Source: Pyrenula massariospora (taxonomy: Eukaryota > Ascomycota > Eurotiomycetes > Pyrenulales > Pyrenulaceae). From it: a DNA stretch of 64,000 nt. The stretch lies in assembly GCA_021030905.1 (NCBI GenBank), contig JAGFMI010000006.1, positions 1,488,001-1,552,000 of the forward strand, in the 5' to 3' direction. Numbering within the stretch: position 1 is the first letter of the stretch; each line of letters starts with the position of its first letter. Positions 34,231-44,301 of the stretch are shown here, piece after piece. Made by a program: the position numbers and the translations under genes. The notes under the pieces were generated by a model, which was not told where the DNA came from, made no database searches, and worked only from the letters and a program-made list of their open reading frames with translations.

Positions 34231-35186
34231 GTTCAACAATAGAAATGTAAGTGAAGAAAAAAAACACCGAGAAGAAGGGTGCGAAGAATAACTTCGCTAC
34301 CGCTACAAGTAGGAAAGCACTGAAATGAAACAGATGTTTTAACATCCAGAGCAAAATCTATGACCAGCGATGACCGGCGGTCCATTGGCTGATACCTATG
34401 ACTTTGGTGGCCTGAACCGTGGGTTCGATGGCGAATTTCCACTAGCGGAAATAGCTTCTATCATCGTGATTGTTGGGCGGCTATCACGGCAAAGAGCCGG
34501 ATGGTAGATTATGATGCTCAAATGCCCACAGGAGAGGGGAGACAACCTTGGCGGACGTGTGGCGGACTAGCGGCTAAATGTCGGTAGTGTCGACTCCCCT
34601 CTATTCTGTTTGCTTGGTTTGCATTATCCTAGATAGGAATGGTTATCCCACCACATTTCCGAATCCTTATTGTTCCGTGTTGGGCTAGAAGAAGGAAAGA
34701 TTCATACACCACAGCAAGCCGGTTACAGTTCAGAAGACTGCTGGATCACAAGACAGGCCGGAGTGAAATTTTGGCGTTGTTAAGTTGTACCTGACCCGAT
34801 AGAGGTTGGACGACAGAATTCATGAAACCTCCTAACCTGATTCTTACATCGCCGAGGTGCCACGACTTCTAGGCTGTGACCGGATGCTGGGGAGCCTTTG
34901 AGCATTAATGGCGATAGCACTCTAGTCAAATGAGCAGACGCTGCTACTAAAGCCCCAGCTAGATCCGACAGAGAGGTTTCGCCTCTGATTTGGTTTGTCC
35001 TAATCAGTCTCGCTCCTGTCATTTCGAGGTTTGATGGCAGAAGTCGTAGCCGTTTCAATCATTAGCGCTGGGGAGCGCCTGCCCATCAATCGGGTTGTCC
35101 ACGACTTCTGCTACCTAGCCTCGTTTGGCATCGATCACTACATATGGCGTTTGGGGTAGCTCAACTCGTGCACGACATACTTTCTG
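34231..35186. other. Intergenic with MITE-like terminal repeat copies
   Basis: The promoter side of the transporter gene, then a stretch containing copies of the CCACGACTTCT core at 34860-34870 and 35099-35109, and its inverted near-match at 35039-35049. No gene is supported here. Confidence 0.5.
34860..35109. repeat. Cluster of three AGAAGTCGTGG-type terminal repeats
   Basis: The core occurs as CCACGACTTCT at 34860-34870, as AGAAGTCGTAG at 35039-35049 and as CCACGACTTCT at 35099-35109. The inner pair (35039-35109, 71 bp) has the same outward orientation as the hairpin at 32108-32161. This fits a second, more diverged copy, with an additional solo end 170 bp away. The interior has no coding frame. 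Confidence 0.55.
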
Positions 35187-37320
35187 CTAAACAATACTAA
35201 TTGTGTATGTATGTTTACCATCCCATTCCTCGTATTCTAGCCAGGGATCTGGCCTGCGGTCTGACTTTGAGAAGAATTGAATCACATCATCAAGAGAGCC
35301 GTGCCCTTCGCTCGGGGATCGAGGGTTACCAGGAAAGGACCCGCATCTGCGGAATTCTCCTTTTCGTCTGCCTGTGGGTTGCAGCACAAGCGCCGAAAAC
35401 CATCCGTTATTAGAGTCGTCTGGGAACCTTGTAAAGGTCATTGGCATGCAGTGCAGTGTGTTTCCAACATTCTGAGACTTGTCGTCAAGGACACTTGCAA
35501 ATGAGTCAGGACTATAGTCTTCTAATTCTTCTCCGTTGATTAGGGACTTGTGCTGAGGAGAGATACAATCCTCCCTTGTCTTGAAAACTAGGGTCATGGT
35601 CGCTAGATATCCTCGCAGGCGCACCCTACCATGGATGACTTGTCCAGTCTCGTCATTTCCAGCCAAGCTGATCTCAGTATCAACCACATCGGCCAATGTG
35701 ATGTAGCCTCTTTCCACCGGAAGCATGTAAATCTCACCGTCCACTGAAGCCCACGACCATGATGGCGCCCTGTATATCGTGGGTCGGAAGCCTTGCCCGT
35801 TCACCGACGACCACATCATCTGGATCACGAGCTTATGCCTCCACATACCAGCAAGATAGGTGTCATGGGAGATTTCCCGCATCCTATTTGCCATGCCCGA
35901 TATAGCTACAAGCTTGTCATCGGGGTTGGAGAGAACCGTGCTTGAGTACGTGTTGCATATCTGTTCCCAGGCATGAACGCCCTCGTCGAGGGTCACTTTC
36001 CTCGGGATTTGTAGAAACTCCGCAGCTGCCGCCCTTTCTTCTCTCAGCAAATATACTTCCCAGGGAAACAGGCCATCAGGATAGGCTTCATTTGCAATAA
36101 GTTCATGGCACTCCCACCATATCTGTTCTCCACCGTAGTGTAGGACACTTGGTGCTAACACACGCTCTTGCACAACCCAGCCTCGACGGAGCAATGGCTC
36201 GGTAAATAAACTACTTTTCAGCTCTCGGGGACGGCGTACCGCGTGGATGCGGTACCAGCGCGGCGAAAGTCCATTGAAAGATCCTCGTATGTAACGTGGT
36301 TGAATCTTTTCAGGGTCCCGTTGTCGAAAACAACCCTCGTAACTGTTTGCAGCCGCTGTGGCAGCAATGTTCAGCAAACCGCCTCTGTATACATCACTCA
36401 TCGAAGCGGCTTCTCGACGCCAGTCTTCTGCAGAGTCTTGCAAAATACACAGACAGTCGATCCAGAGAAAGCGTAGGGAAAGCTTCCTCGCCACGGTAAT
36501 TGCGTGCTGAAACGATTTAGGGAGGCTACGAATGTCAACTCCAGCAAACAGCTGACGACGACTCTCAGCTGTGAGAGTCAGCAACTGCGAGGATCCCCAG
36601 CAGTGACTAAGAGTCGCGTACTGAATTTGGTGAATATTGTCGACAAGGCGAATCAGTTCCTGGCGTGGAGCATCTATTTCCAGCAATCTTGTTGGACTTT
36701 TGGTGCACTGTGCTCGAGCATTTCTGCATTTCAAATGACTTTGCGTGCATTTTCTGAACCAGGAGATTGCTGAATCAAAGGTCTGGTTATCGCTAGTATT
36801 GTCGCGCAAGTGAAGATTCTGCGTTTGAATTGAGCGGACAGAGAGATCTGTCACCCGATTAGAGATTTTCGCAAACGAGCCTCTCGCCTTACTACTCACC
36901 ATCAATAGTTTCAACGTTGAATAATATTTCCTTGCTGAGACAACGATGGCCGATGGCTACTTCAAACACAAGATCTAAAAATTTCGACCCTTCCTCATAA
37001 TCGATCTTTTTGCAACGGACCCGAAGTTCACCTTCTCCAGTCTCTTTTACATGAAGCACTGTTGCCGGTACGTCAACGCCCTCAAAATACGAAAATCGTC
37101 CATCATTGCTCTCAAAGAAATCGAGCCATACCACGCGGCAGATGTAGCAATCGTTCTGCATTGCCTGTCGTAGAGCTTGGAACGACTGATGGTGGAAGAG
37201 GCCGTCACTGAAAACATTAGAAATATCGGTCTGTCTCTCCACGATAATGGGTGAGCATAGGACTTTCTCGCATGCCAGACATAATTTCATTGAGACTGCT
37301 GGATCCAACTCAGATTCCAT
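35187..37320 (-). CDS. Heterokaryon incompatibility (HET) domain protein
   Basis: Two exons, 37320-36900 and 36847-35187, encode about 693 residues. The N-terminal part has C-x-x-C pairs (CLACEKVLCSP, CYICRVVW) of the usual pre-HET region. The HET domain follows: QYATLSHCWGSS, LPKSFQHAITVARKL, FLWIDCLCILQDSAEDW and MSDVYRGGLLNIAATAA, matching all three conserved blocks. Downstream, RGWVVQERVLAPSVLHYG and an APSWSWASVDG motif are standard for the long HET family. Members trigger programmed cell death during fusion of genetically different hyphae, though most paralogs are uncharacterised. Whether this one acts in incompatibility is unknown. The intron uses GTGAGT and ends GACAG. Confidence 0.92.
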
Positions 37321-37950
37321 GATTGTCGAGGCTGGATAGTATGGAACCTCTAGATTGCTTGCTCCGCGGAATTCGATTTAGGGAATGTGACCGATTGCTC
37401 GGGTGCCTTCACAAGATGTTTAACGGATGAAATTATGTACTGAATGAGTGACAAAGTGAGCTTGAATAATCATGAGCTTTTTGACATTGTGAAACGTTGA
37501 TGAGTTTTGTTGGCAGTTGATAAGTAAATACAGACACGCGAAAAAACTCTGGAATCAATAAAGGAAGACTTGTCGCAGGGAGCTCTAAGAAATCATGTCA
37601 GCTGATCATTGAGATGAATGGTTAGAGTCTGTACATAAACTTGCGTAAATTCACGTCGCGTCGATTCCTTTGACAGGGTCTCAGCTTACGGTAGAACCTA
37701 AACTGCTTTTTAGATAGTATGTTCTAGCATTTGCCAAGGCCGGCGTCACGTCCTGAAGGCTACCTTGAGTCTGCGAGCGGAGCTATGTTTATTTAAGTTT
37801 AATCTATTCGGCTAGTTGATCCAGCCCTTTTTTATTATTATAAGTTTTAAATTTTAGATTGCAAAATTATATGATAAAAAAATCAACGTAATTACTCTGC
37901 TCGACTGCGAAATGGGTTATTTTTAATCAATTACAACACATTAGAATACT
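37321..37950. other. Intergenic with AT-rich patch
   Basis: Promoter side of the HET gene. Between about 37,790 and 37,945 the sequence is markedly AT-rich with A and T runs, unlike the surroundings. This may be the relic of a mutated repeat or simply the downstream flank of the tRNA-like gene. No gene is seen. Confidence 0.45.
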
Positions 37951-38083
37951 AACCATCGGCAGGATTCGAACCTGCGCCTCTACAGAGGAATTAGTTCAAT
38001 GTTTTGAAGCATAATGGGTCGCAGTGCTTACCCGAAGAGAACAGATTTCTAGTCTGTCGCTTTAACCACTCAGCCACAATGCC
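37951..38083 (-). tRNA. tRNA-Ser(AGA)-like gene with insertion in the variable arm
   Basis: Read on the minus strand, the gene has T8 and G9, a D arm with stem GCT/AGC, an anticodon stem ACAGA/TCTGT with loop CTAGAAA (anticodon AGA, 38050-38048), and a perfect T arm GCAGG-TTCGAAT-CCTGC. A serine-type variable arm CTCT-TCGG-AGAG is present but split by about 50 nt that begin GTAAGC, contain ACTAAT and end TGTAG. That resembles a spliceosomal intron and sits away from the normal tRNA intron site 3' of the anticodon. The acceptor stem GGCATTG/CGATGGT has a G-G mismatch and G-T pairs. It may be functional, or a decaying copy. Confidence 0.6.
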
Positions 38084-38406
38084 TCGGCGAAGCAGAATTT
38101 CTGATAATTTTCTTATATAGTGTATAAGAGAAAAACGGTATAAATCACTGCTAGAAAACGACCCAAATATTTTCTGAAATCGAATAGATCCCACTGCAGG
38201 AGCATGGGATGGCAGCTATGATTCCTGGGCGATATATCTCAGAAAATCGACATAGCTGCAGTTCGATATTCCACCCTCGCTTGGAGGAAAACGCCCCCTT
38301 TCCCTAGTAAATGGTGAAATGTAACCCTTGAATCTATGCGCAATCTTTTTTGAACAGCCGGCTTCCTGTGCATGCTCTGACCACTCGCTCCTTCGCAGGC
38401 CGTGTG
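38084..38406. other. Short intergenic region
   Basis: Upstream flank of the tRNA-like gene and 3' region of the DENN-type gene. The bases just upstream of 38083 are AT-rich, as is common next to tRNA genes. No other feature is recognised. Confidence 0.4.
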
Positions 38407-40449
38407 TTACAATACTCGCACTCCGCAACACCTCACCTCCCCACCCCTGACTCTTGCCTCTCGTCCCCACCACACCATGACTAGTTCTTCAACGAAACTC
38501 CGATCCGCGGCGCTCCATACATCCAAGCCCATATGCGCCATATCCTCGGCAGTTACAATCACCGGGTCTGCATTTGCCCCTTTCCGCTGCCGACTCGTCG
38601 GATCGAGAAGAGGCTCTCCATCTTCATCTTCGCCCGACGAGTCCTCGTCTCGGTACCGCTCTCCATCGATCTCCCTACCCCCGTCCTGTGAATCCATGAT
38701 ATCCGCCAACGTCGAGAAAATGACTGACGTGAGCGAGTGGAAGTACGACACCAAAGCCAGCTCCTTTGAAACCGGTGGCTCGTCGTTGAGTCTCCGCGGG
38801 ACCTGGTAGGGCCCATCATCCACGTCTAAATCCGCAAGAAGCATCCCGCTGTCTTGCTCATTTTCTGCATTTTCGTCCGCGATGCCGGTGGCGCCATTTT
38901 CACCGGCCGATGCCCACCACATGAACGAGGTGTAAGCTAGCTGAGGCCAAGAGACGGGCTCCACAATAGAGGTGTTGGAAAAGGATTCTATGGATGATGT
39001 AGACGAGATCGAAGAAACGGCGTCAGAGTCTGTGTCGTTACTTGGTAGGCCTGTTATGTTGGTTGAGTGGCTGGATGGAAGTGCGTGAAGGCCGGACCGG
39101 AGATTGTGGTATCGCCTTACGTCTCTTTGAGTCGCTTTGAGGCCTGCATGCCGTGGGAGTGATCTCGACAATGAAGGCTCGGATGGGATTACTTTTGGGA
39201 ACGCTCTGTGGGACGAGACTTCGGAATGTGAAGGCGGAAGGGTGACCAGAACGTCGAAAAGAGAAGGTTTGGTGGCGAGGACGTCATCTGTTGTATAGGC
39301 TATCCAACTAGATTCTGAATCGTCGGATAGCAAAGGAATATCATGAATACCAACATTGAACAGAGGTCGAAGAGAAAGCGGTGGTAAGATGCTCGATGAT
39401 AAAAAGTGGAGAAGGCTATTAGGTAGGGACGAGAAAACAGAGATGCCGTAGACTGCTAAAATTTGAGCTGCTGTGCGATCATGTTAGAGTTAGGGGCCTA
39501 CCATAATTACAGGCGGTTTGGGCGGGCGCTCCGCCAATAATCAAAATTCGCTTCCTCAATAAAGCGGCTTTGTACAGTGGGAATATCAGGGGCCCAAAGG
39601 ATGTTACCAGCTCTGGGAGAGAGAGCGCAGGATGGTAAGGGGCCACAGTATTGGTAGCTTTTACAATTGCGGTTGCGTCGCTTATGCCTCTCCTGCGGCC
39701 TGAAACTCGATCTTTTTGCTGGCGTGGAGAACCAAACTTTAGGCTGGGCGATGATTCTGCAGCGCCATCAAGAGTGGTTGCATCTTCTCGGAGCTTGTTC
39801 TGAGCCCAATACTCTTCGAGAGCTTCAGTCCTATCCGGATCTGACGCCACTTGTCTGCTCCAGCACGTAAGTCATTTGTGTAAATTTGTAGTTTCCTTGC
39901 ATACCTCGCTAGACTTTTTAATCCCTGAGCATGTCGCCAACTCTTTCCAAGCCTCCCATGACTGAGCGGTACTAGTATTCCAACAGCGAGCATCAAGGCA
40001 TTACGTTGCGACTCCTCCGCTGCTTTGTGATAGAATGCGCTGACCCCGGCGCACCCTTCATGGATGAAATAGCTGCTTCTAGTTCAACAACCGCCCGGCA
40101 AATTTGATTGACCATGGGACGAACATAAGATCCTCTTCTACGTTGTGGAGGCCAGAGGGTAATGACTTGTATTCAACAACTCCTTCCAGCTGGACTGTCG
40201 CGTGTCAGTCAGAAACACTATGGAGGGGCGGGTCGCAAACGGTCGGGGATGGATCGTTGCCATGTCAAGGTGTATCTAGAGGCCAGAACATTAGCTATCA
40301 GTGTTTCTGGTTGGCTAATTGAGAGCATACCCTTTTCGCATGTCAAACTTGACAAGAAATGCTGCTGCGAGCGGCGGTGGCTCTTGAGAGAGTTCATCGG
40401 GTCGTGAGGCTTGATCAACCGGCACGGAATTTCCATCAGGATCAGGCAT
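38407..40449 (-). CDS. DENN-type LCHN/ANR2 family protein (DUF2347 and DUF4484)
   Basis: Six exons, 40449-40331, 40275-40241, 40194-40125, 40072-39905, 39854-39502 and 39455-38407, encode about 597 residues. Exon 2 is only 35 nt. The N-terminal half has AAAFLVKFDMRKGYTLTW, EYKSLPSGLHNVEEDLIYF and LMLAVGILVPLSHGRLGKSW, the uDENN-like blocks of the family. A central linker is followed by LLRKRILIIGGAPAQTACNYAVYGISVFSSLP. The C-terminal DUF4484 region ends in MGLDVWSAADRSFVEEL and WWGREARVRGGEVRCCGVRVL, a conserved terminus. Human relatives (DENND11) and yeast Anr2 are poorly characterised; the DENN fold suggests Rab/membrane-traffic work. All five introns join conserved motifs in frame. Confidence 0.87.
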
Positions 40450-41191
40450 GGCAATTCAATGATTGTACCGTGATTTCTGGAGCCATAAAGATCTTGAGGA
40501 AGGTGGGATTCAATCAGTCGCGCCTATGGTGTAGTACCTGATGTACAACGCTTCGAAGAAAATATCTCGGGGAGCTACCGGGCCTATCCTCGTATGAGGG
40601 GCTACAGGATGCATGTCACCACGCGGGAACTGCACCTAAATTAAGTTAACTGAAGACCTCGAGAACTTGCCCTAATTGATCCCGACAACTCAGATCAACG
40701 TCAGTAGACTGGTGCACATCATATCCATCAGCGGCACATAATAATCATTGACTCTAGGGAGCTATGACTACGGATCCATGACGAGATTCACTGCTAGTAT
40801 GAGCTCTTTGAGCCCGCATTGAAAACCACGAGAAACTCTCTCCAGCATCCGGAGCATTTGCGTCTTCGACGCGTCTAACGTCTTCCAAGGTCTCCTTAAG
40901 GGGATGACCTATAACTGTGTGTTAGAGGGTTCTCGTAGTAACAATTGCGATGGCGGTTATACAACAAGAGTCATTCATGTCCAAGGCGCATCAGTCTACA
41001 ACGATCTCAGAGACACTATCACGAAAAATTTTTAGTTCCAGCGAATATTTCATTCGACTACCCTTAACAGGAGGATTTATTCTCAAATCATCTCAAAGCA
41101 AAGTCTAAACACCAAGAGTCACTTGTAGAAGTGAAAATTATTCCCTCTTGCCACATACCTACCCAGACCGATTGTCTTGCGCTGTCCTCCT
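40450..41191. other. Intergenic, 0.7 kb
   Basis: Promoter side of the DENN-type gene and 3' side of the secreted Cys-rich gene. No open frame of interest and no repeat was noticed. Confidence 0.45.
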
Positions 41192-42105
41192 TCAACTAGG
41201 CTTAGTCCCCTTATCGACCCAGTTAACAGGCGGGTAGTTAATCTTGTTGAAGCACGTTTGATTGAAAAGGAACCTCCCGGGCAACATGTTCAACTGCATC
41301 GCACTGATCTGGTTTTGGATAGCATTGAGATCCAGTCCTTTGGGCACAAGATTTTGCAATCCGCCTGGGACATTGACATCATAGCAGGTCACTTTGCATA
41401 CGTCCGCCCAGTACTCCATGGGGTCGGTGTCCTTTGCAAGCTGTTTCGTGTCTTTATTGTATGCATTGACCCAGACATCCGTATCTACATTATTTCGGTC
41501 AGCCATGTCTCTTGAGATAGTCCGGGCAACTTACAGCACCAGCTATTTGTTCCATCTCCCACAAAATCGTTCGCGTGGCAGCTCTCCTGATACAGCGCGC
41601 TGTACAAGGGAGCACTGCAATTGCCGAAGCAGGCGGTAAATGCCCCATCATGCCTGCCTGAGGTCGAGCAACCGCATCCGCCAGTATGGCCTCCCTGACC
41701 CAGAAGGATTGTTTTCCAAGACGTCCTCATATTGTTGGGGACGCGACTGATGGCGGTCAAAAAATCGTCAAGCGAAGCTTCTGCGCTGTCTTCATGACAC
41801 ACGAGTAAGGGTACATCACAGTCTTGGAACGTGACCTCGTACACACTGATGTCCCATGTATGAGCATAGGTATGGCCTTTCCAGTTTGTCGCGCCGTCAA
41901 CGCAGTCGTAGGGGATCTGGTTGCCATGGTTTGTCACCCGACTTGCGGTATACGTGTTGGTTGGTAGGTTATCATCGATGCCGACCCACATTGGGTAGTA
42001 AAGGACGGCGTCGTCAAAGGAAGGGCTGATTGGAGGATGGAATTGGGTGATTTGAGCACCGTGGCTCCAGTTGATAAGCCCGAAGGCAAGTAGTTTCTTG
42101 AACAT
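41192..42105 (-). CDS. Secreted-looking Cys-rich hypothetical protein
   Basis: Two exons, 42105-41535 and 41484-41192, encode about 287 residues. The N-terminus (MFKKLLAFGLINWSHGAQ) is a short basic-hydrophobic segment that could be a signal peptide. The mature part has about 13 cysteines, including GGCGCSTSGRHDG, CFGNCSAP and NSWCYTDVW, with several Trp, Tyr and His. The intron (GTAAGT, ending TGTAG) joins NSWC to YTDVWVN. Pattern and size suit a secreted protein stabilised by disulfides, perhaps cell-wall or host-associated. I do not recognise the family, and no catalytic motif is evident. The start at 42105 is the first ATG; the frame extends only slightly upstream. Confidence 0.68.
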
Positions 42106-42631
42106 GGTCAAAGCAGAAGAGCGAGATACCTAGAGAACGAGCGTGAGGCATCTATCGCTAGGAACGAGAGCAGATACTTGGAGGGCGGGAAATGAAGAGG
42201 TGTAGCTGAAAAGCGAAAGAGGAAGGCACAAAGGTAGAAGTCGTGCGCGTGATCGTTTGAGAAAGGCGTCCATCGTTGTTTCCCCTCATATTTTATTCGC
42301 GCTTGGCATTGGACGTTGTTCGATCGGTTGTCCGGAGTTTGTTTCACTTCTGGGGTCAGCTTCCATCAAGATCGCCTTGACTTCACATTGAGGTCAGGAG
42401 CCCAGGCGCACCCTGAGATTGGTATGGGTTGAGCTGTTCCGCTCGCCACATTCACTTCGTAGGGAGTCGAGTGTGCACCCCGTTAGGGCAATTGACCCCT
42501 AACGGCAATTGGTATAAAATCCAATGATCTTTAACGTTGTATTTCTTGCCAAGAGATATCTCGTGCCATAATTCAGAGGCCGAGTGCTAGCTCTGAATTT
42601 TGATCACATCTGATCATCGTTAAGCTGCTAT
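42106..42631. other. Intergenic, 0.5 kb
   Basis: Promoter side of the secreted Cys-rich gene and 3' side of the DUF7580 gene. A CCCCTAACGG-type direct repeat occurs around 42,478-42,510. No gene is seen. Confidence 0.4.
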
Positions 42632-43759
42632 TTACAGCTTACGAAAGCCTTCATCGAGGTGCCAAAGCTCGCAGACAACCTCCTGGTGGAATGCCTCCTG
42701 TAAGGCCGGGATAGCAAGGTCATCTCCTGCTCCAAAATCGCATGTTAGACATTTTCGCACGACTTCCGCATAGCGGGTGCCCATTACGACAGACACTTGT
42801 AGAGCCATCCTGCTGGCCGTGAAGAACTCGGAGTGTTGGTCTTCTAAGGCCCCTATCCAGTCGACAGACTTCTGCAAATTTTTGAGCGGTGCTGAGAAAG
42901 CAATCTCAAGAAGCATGACTCCGAAGTGAAATAGAACAGGATTGGGCGCCAAATAGCATGGAGAGTGACCTGGATCCTGTGGTTGCAGACTAAACCGCGT
43001 GTTATGTTTGGTATGCTTGGTGCACTCTACTGAGAGTGCTTCGTAGAGCGATCGCGATATCTTTTGCGTTATTGAAAGTTTCTCAACTTCCTGTGTCGTG
43101 ACTGCCGATAACGGGTTACTCATACGATGCTCTTGGAGTTCTTTGGTCTGCGCACAGAGGGTTCTAAAGTCCAGTGTGAAGCACCTGAGCATGTTTAGAT
43201 TTTCGGTAAACACAGGCTCGGAGAATGCTAGTCTCAGCCGATACTTCATGCGTCTGCGCCAGTTTCGGCCAAAGGTCAATCCCTATAAAGAATTTCGATC
43301 AGCAGGTCCAGACTTGGGTTTCTTCCAAAAGCTGGAAGCCTCTGCGGCGCATTAAACACTCACTACCTTCTTCTTTCCGAGAACATCTACGTGTTTCTTC
43401 ATCTTGCCCTCTAAATATGTCAACTTCGTGGTGATCATAGAGATGGATTCTGCAATAGCTTGCGTCGTATCGCCTAAATAAAACTTAACGTCTTCCCCAA
43501 AGCTATCAGCTGTCCAGTTTGGATGATCAAGGTCTTCTAGCATTGTTTGCGCAAGTCGATGGCCAGCAAGAGGGGCCAGAAGCATTTTCGCTTCATTCCG
43601 AAAAATTGTTCGCTGAACATTGAGGATAACTAGGAGCTTCTGGATTTCGTCTGGAAAATTTCGGAACCGAGAAATGATTTGGCGAGCTCCATTAAAATGT
43701 TCCACAGCGCTGATCATTAGGGGCAGGACCGCAAGACCAAGTCCCACAGCTTCGGCCAT
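42632..43759 (-). CDS. DUF7580-type protein with HeLo-like N-terminus
   Basis: Two exons, 43759-43364 and 43282-42632, encode about 348 residues. The N-terminus MAEAVGLGLAVLPLMISAVEHF, followed by a helix with FRNFPDEIQKLLVILNVQR, is the usual opening of fungal proteins carrying DUF7580 and resembles HeLo-like helical bundles. The C-terminal half retains FHFGVMLLEIAFSAPL, a block that corresponds to the kinase-like DUF7580 core. It is shorter than many relatives, which reach 500-600 residues, so part of the middle may be missing or diverged. HeLo-type bundles often act in regulated cell death; a similar role here is only an inference. Intron donor is taken as GTGAGT at 43363. Confidence 0.72.
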
Positions 43760-44301
43760 AGGGACAGGTGGAAAACTCCGAGTGCTCTAAGTCAAATAGA
43801 TCTTTCAGGCCTGTAGATTGAGTTGAGACTGCTTTGAGGCATTGTTGTCTCGCGATGAAGTAAAGGTTTTTTCCTTGGAGACGGTGATGTAACATGCCAA
43901 TTCGGCAGATTAGAAGTGTGGTCGAGAGAGTGCTTGAAGTAGCAACGAAATTTATTTAATCAAATGTAAGCAAAAATGTCTTCAGACGAAAATCAATACC
44001 AGCGGAGTTACTCAAAAAGGGAATGGACAAGGCTGAGGGCGAAGTGGGGCAGGGCTTTTCTGGTGGCTCACATGAAGTCCTCGATTCGGCTACTGCTTAT
44101 GGTTGCATGACTATTCCATTCCAAGATGCCATAATTAATAGCTCGAATCATGCTTCGCACGACGTGAACATGTATGCAGGATATTTTAGGCTTTAAAAGC
44201 TACTCGTTGTTAAGACCAAATATGTTGGAGGAGACGAGGTCGGGAGCACGATGACAAGCGCCGAATTGACCCACTTTCAGCCCGATTTAATCCAGAAATA
44301 G
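43760..44301. other. Divergent interval between DUF7580 gene and C2H2 pseudogene
   Basis: Promoter side of the DUF7580 gene. The sequence just before 44302 ends in an AT-rich stretch followed by ATAG, which could be either an in-frame TAG or a splice acceptor belonging to the damaged C2H2 gene. No other feature was found. Confidence 0.4.
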
